Source of the DNA: an uncultured Collinsella sp.
GTDB lineage: Bacteria; Actinomycetota; Coriobacteriia; Coriobacteriales; Coriobacteriaceae
Assembly: GCA_905209765.1 (NCBI GenBank)
Contig: CAJLUE010000004.1
Span: forward strand, 4,305-68,304
Length of the DNA: 64,000 bases
Reading direction: 5' to 3'
In this document: piece after piece, positions 62,034-64,000 of the stretch
How positions within the stretch are numbered: the stretch's first letter is position 1
Layout: each line of letters starts with the position of its first letter
Translations under genes and position numbers: made by a program
Notes under the pieces: model-generated
Database searches by the model: none
The model's input: the letters and a program-made list of their open reading frames with translations, nothing else
Told to the model about the DNA's origin: nothing

Positions 62034-63773
62034 CTACAGGTCGTACTTGTACACGCGGTAGATGTACTTTTTGGCTTCCATCTCGTAGGTGGCAATGGGC
62101 AGTCCATAGCGATCGTACTCAGTGAAGGTCTTGGCCATGCCCGAGGCCACGAGCATGCTGTTCAGATTGCCGACGCGCTGCGCACTGCCGACGTAGCCCG
62201 AGAACGGCACCGCGATCTGGTCTTCAAGCTCGTAGGTGCGCGCCGTCTCGTCCACTGTAAAGATGCGCCCAAACGAATGCGTGCCCTTGTTGTAGTCGGT
62301 CACCACCGCGGAGCCCAGCTGGTCCCAGTCGAACTTGGGATAGCTTTCGGCCGCACCAAAGTTGTTGTCGTACAGCAGCACCTGGTAGCGACCGGTCGTT
62401 GCCGTATCAGAACTCGACAGATACGTCACGCTGTGCTGGCCCGCGTTGAGCGAAAAATCGCCCTGGGCCTGCAGCAACTTGTCCTCAAAGCCCGAGCCGG
62501 CCCAGAAATCGGGCGAGCCCATGAGCCAATCGACCGTGGGTGTGCCGTAGATATCGGTGAGCTTGATGACCGTCGAGGTCTCGCGTGAGCTGAGCAGGAC
62601 GGTACTGTCGCCGAGCCACTGGATCGTGTTGATATGGATCCAATCCAGGTCGCCGTCCGAGGCCACCTTAGCGCTCGCTTTGAGATCGGGAAATATGTCG
62701 CCCAGGTCTACAACGAGAGAAACGGCGCCCGTTGCTATGTCGATCTTGATGATGAGGTCCTCGACGTTAACGCGCTCGCCCTTGTCCTTTTTAGCGGCCG
62801 CGCGGTCGACGTCCAAGTCGGCCTCGGAGCCGGCGCGACTCGCCAGTACCAACAGGTTGCCGTTGTCATCGAAAGCATAGTCGTGATGCAGCTCGTAGTC
62901 GCCCGTGCTCCAGACGTTTACCACCTGGCCGATGGCGTTGATCTGGGCCATCTTGGTAGTCGAGACGCTCATGATCATGCTGCCGTCGCCCGGGAACAGC
63001 AGGCGGTGGCTGCGGTAGCCGATGACCGGCACCTCGCCGCGGATCTGACCCGCGTTGTCGTAGAGGTACATAAAGTCGAGCTTGGACGAGTCGTTGCCCA
63101 GAACGGCAAAGAGGCCATCGGCGAGCGGCGTGTTGGACTCCCCTGCCGTGACGGTGAGGTGCTTCTCTTCCTCACCCTTGAGCGCCGGCGTCTCGATCGT
63201 GAACGTTGAAGTGCGGCTGGTGCCATCCTGCGCGGTGCAGGTTAGGGTTACCGTGTTTTTGTGGTTGGGAATGAGACCGATGACCTTGAACTCGTGCTCC
63301 GTTGCCGGCGTTTCGTCACCGTGGGGCGTACGGGAAAAGACATCCACTTTGGGGGAATCAGCGAATTTCTTACGGCCGGCGACCTCGTAGGTGACGGCTA
63401 CGAGGTCTGTCGTTGCAAAACGCGCGTAGCAACTCAGGGTGTCGGTGCCAAAGGGATCGGCTTTGACAAACGGGGCAGTTTCGTCGTAGCCGCCTGCGGC
63501 GTAATCAGCATCGAGCTGTTCTTTGATGGCAGCCTGTTTCTCGACGTTGTAGGTCGCGATGATCTGATTGTGGACTTTCTTCTGTTCGTCGGTGAGTCCG
63601 TCGTCCGCGTTGGACATATCGTTCGCATCGGCTCCGGCAGCGGAGCAGCCTGCAAGTCCCGCGCTCGCCAGCGCCAACGCGCCCGCCGCCGTGCCCGCAA
63701 GGGCAGCACGGCGCGTGAGCGGCCAGCCGCCTTCGTTACTCGATCCCATGTCGTCACCATCGAAGAGTTCCAT
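62034..63773 (-). CDS. Arylsulfotransferase-like Tat lipoprotein
   Basis: A protein of 579 residues from ATG 63773 (AAGGAAA upstream; ATG 63791 possible). N-terminus PLTRRAALAGTAAGALALAS followed by AGLAGC: twin arginines plus a lipobox, so a Tat-exported, membrane-anchored lipoprotein. The body matches ASST enzymes, a beta-propeller moving sulfate between phenols: HDYAFDDNGNLLVLAS, LDWIHINTIQWL (family DWxHxN), GQHSVTYL, GTHSFGRIF. Residues ~105-215 form an N-terminal Ig-like domain. Tat and Lgt needed for export are encoded in the window. Substrate and partner are unknown. Confidence 0.82.
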   Translation of the reverse strand: MELFDGDDMGSSNEGGWPLTRRAALAGTAAGALALASAGLAGCSAAGADANDMSNADDGLTDEQKKVHNQIIATYNVEKQAAIKEQLDADYAAGGYDETAPFVKADPFGTDTLSCYARFATTDLVAVTYEVAGRKKFADSPKVDVFSRTPHGDETPATEHEFKVIGLIPNHKNTVTLTCTAQDGTSRTSTFTIETPALKGEEEKHLTVTAGESNTPLADGLFAVLGNDSSKLDFMYLYDNAGQIRGEVPVIGYRSHRLLFPGDGSMIMSVSTTKMAQINAIGQVVNVWSTGDYELHHDYAFDDNGNLLVLASRAGSEADLDVDRAAAKKDKGERVNVEDLIIKIDIATGAVSLVVDLGDIFPDLKASAKVASDGDLDWIHINTIQWLGDSTVLLSSRETSTVIKLTDIYGTPTVDWLMGSPDFWAGSGFEDKLLQAQGDFSLNAGQHSVTYLSSSDTATTGRYQVLLYDNNFGAAESYPKFDWDQLGSAVVTDYNKGTHSFGRIFTVDETARTYELEDQIAVPFSGYVGSAQRVGNLNSMLVASGMAKTFTEYDRYGLPIATYEMEAKKYIYRVYKYDL

Positions 63774-64000
63774 CGCTGCCGTTTCCTTCATATTCCAGGG
63801 CACTTCCCAACCCTGTCCAATTATGGCTCGCAGCTTAACAAACGTCCCTTAAGGCTAGCTTAGGCTCACGGCAGCCGGAGCCGTTAGCCGCAAGACGCAC
63901 AGGGGACGCAGGAATACGATGATCCGTTTTCCTCCGTCCCTGAGGGATTATTTTTGGCTCTGTTAGACCAGGATTGACATACATGTGTCCCCACGGTGCC

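Overview
The window looks like a chromosomal segment from a Gram-positive, high-GC gut actinobacterium of the class Coriobacteriia, most likely Collinsella or a close relative. This rests on the gene content and arrangement rather than on a 16S gene: GC-rich coding DNA, a veg-ispE pair, greA-lysS, an AmaP/DUF2273/Asp23 envelope-stress set, a fused EcfA1-EcfA2 ATPase, DisA, ClpC, and many short palindromic intergenic repeats. Most genes lie on the minus strand. No prophage, CRISPR array or intact transposon was found.

Layout. 1-1450: ispD (cut by the edge) and disA, joined by a stop/start overlap. 1611-4232 (+): a yybP-ykoY type manganese riboswitch driving the Mn exporter mntP, then a HipBA toxin-antitoxin pair with its operator. 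4359-8672 (-): pepD and clpC. 8864-13976 (-): a 1479-residue fusion of two 2-hydroxyacyl-CoA dehydratase activase domains with dehydratase-like domains, translationally coupled to a TetR regulator, with a perfect TetR-like operator at the promoter. 14257-16687 (-): a DUF2798 membrane protein and a one-chain ThrE amino-acid exporter. 17027-21358 (-): lysS (with an extra C-terminal tRNA-binding domain), greA, tatA, tRNA-Pro(CGG), ispE, veg. 21541-26957 (-): dtd, rdgB, rph, murI, a HAD phosphatase, a murE-type ligase. 27258-29259 (+): asnB and tRNA-Val(TAC), followed by a duplicated tRNA 3' end and an AT-rich MITE-like segment. 29874-34760 (-): argCJBD with a double ARG box and an internal terminator. 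35027-39453 (-): two flavin-reductase-like PNPOx paralogues, then a riboflavin ECF importer (FMN riboswitch, S component, fused EcfA, EcfT). 39909-41936 (-): groES-groEL. 42849-46118: divergent YtcJ-like and M20 amidohydrolases. 46225-50005 (-): three small membrane/zinc-ribbon proteins and a YitT protein. 50211-52659 (-): amaP, DUF2273, asp23, yebC. 52831-58006 (-): a large DUF6020-like membrane protein, lgt, a NifU-like protein, dCMP deaminase, coaX. 58209-61266 (+): an OPT-family transporter and a DUF389 protein with an EF-hand-like loop. 61394-63773 (-): a secreted/anchored orphan and an arylsulfotransferase-like Tat lipoprotein.

What ties it together. Several metabolite-sensing systems are visible in the DNA itself: Mn (riboswitch), FMN (riboswitch), arginine (ARG boxes), and TetR and HipB palindromes. 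The most unusual non-coding feature is the density of inverted repeats. At least four short families recur, and several begin within or a few bases after the stop codon of a gene. There are also much larger nested palindromes of about 75-200 nt at gene ends. These intergenic elements, together with the autoregulated activase/dehydratase fusion, are the best candidates for undescribed biology here.
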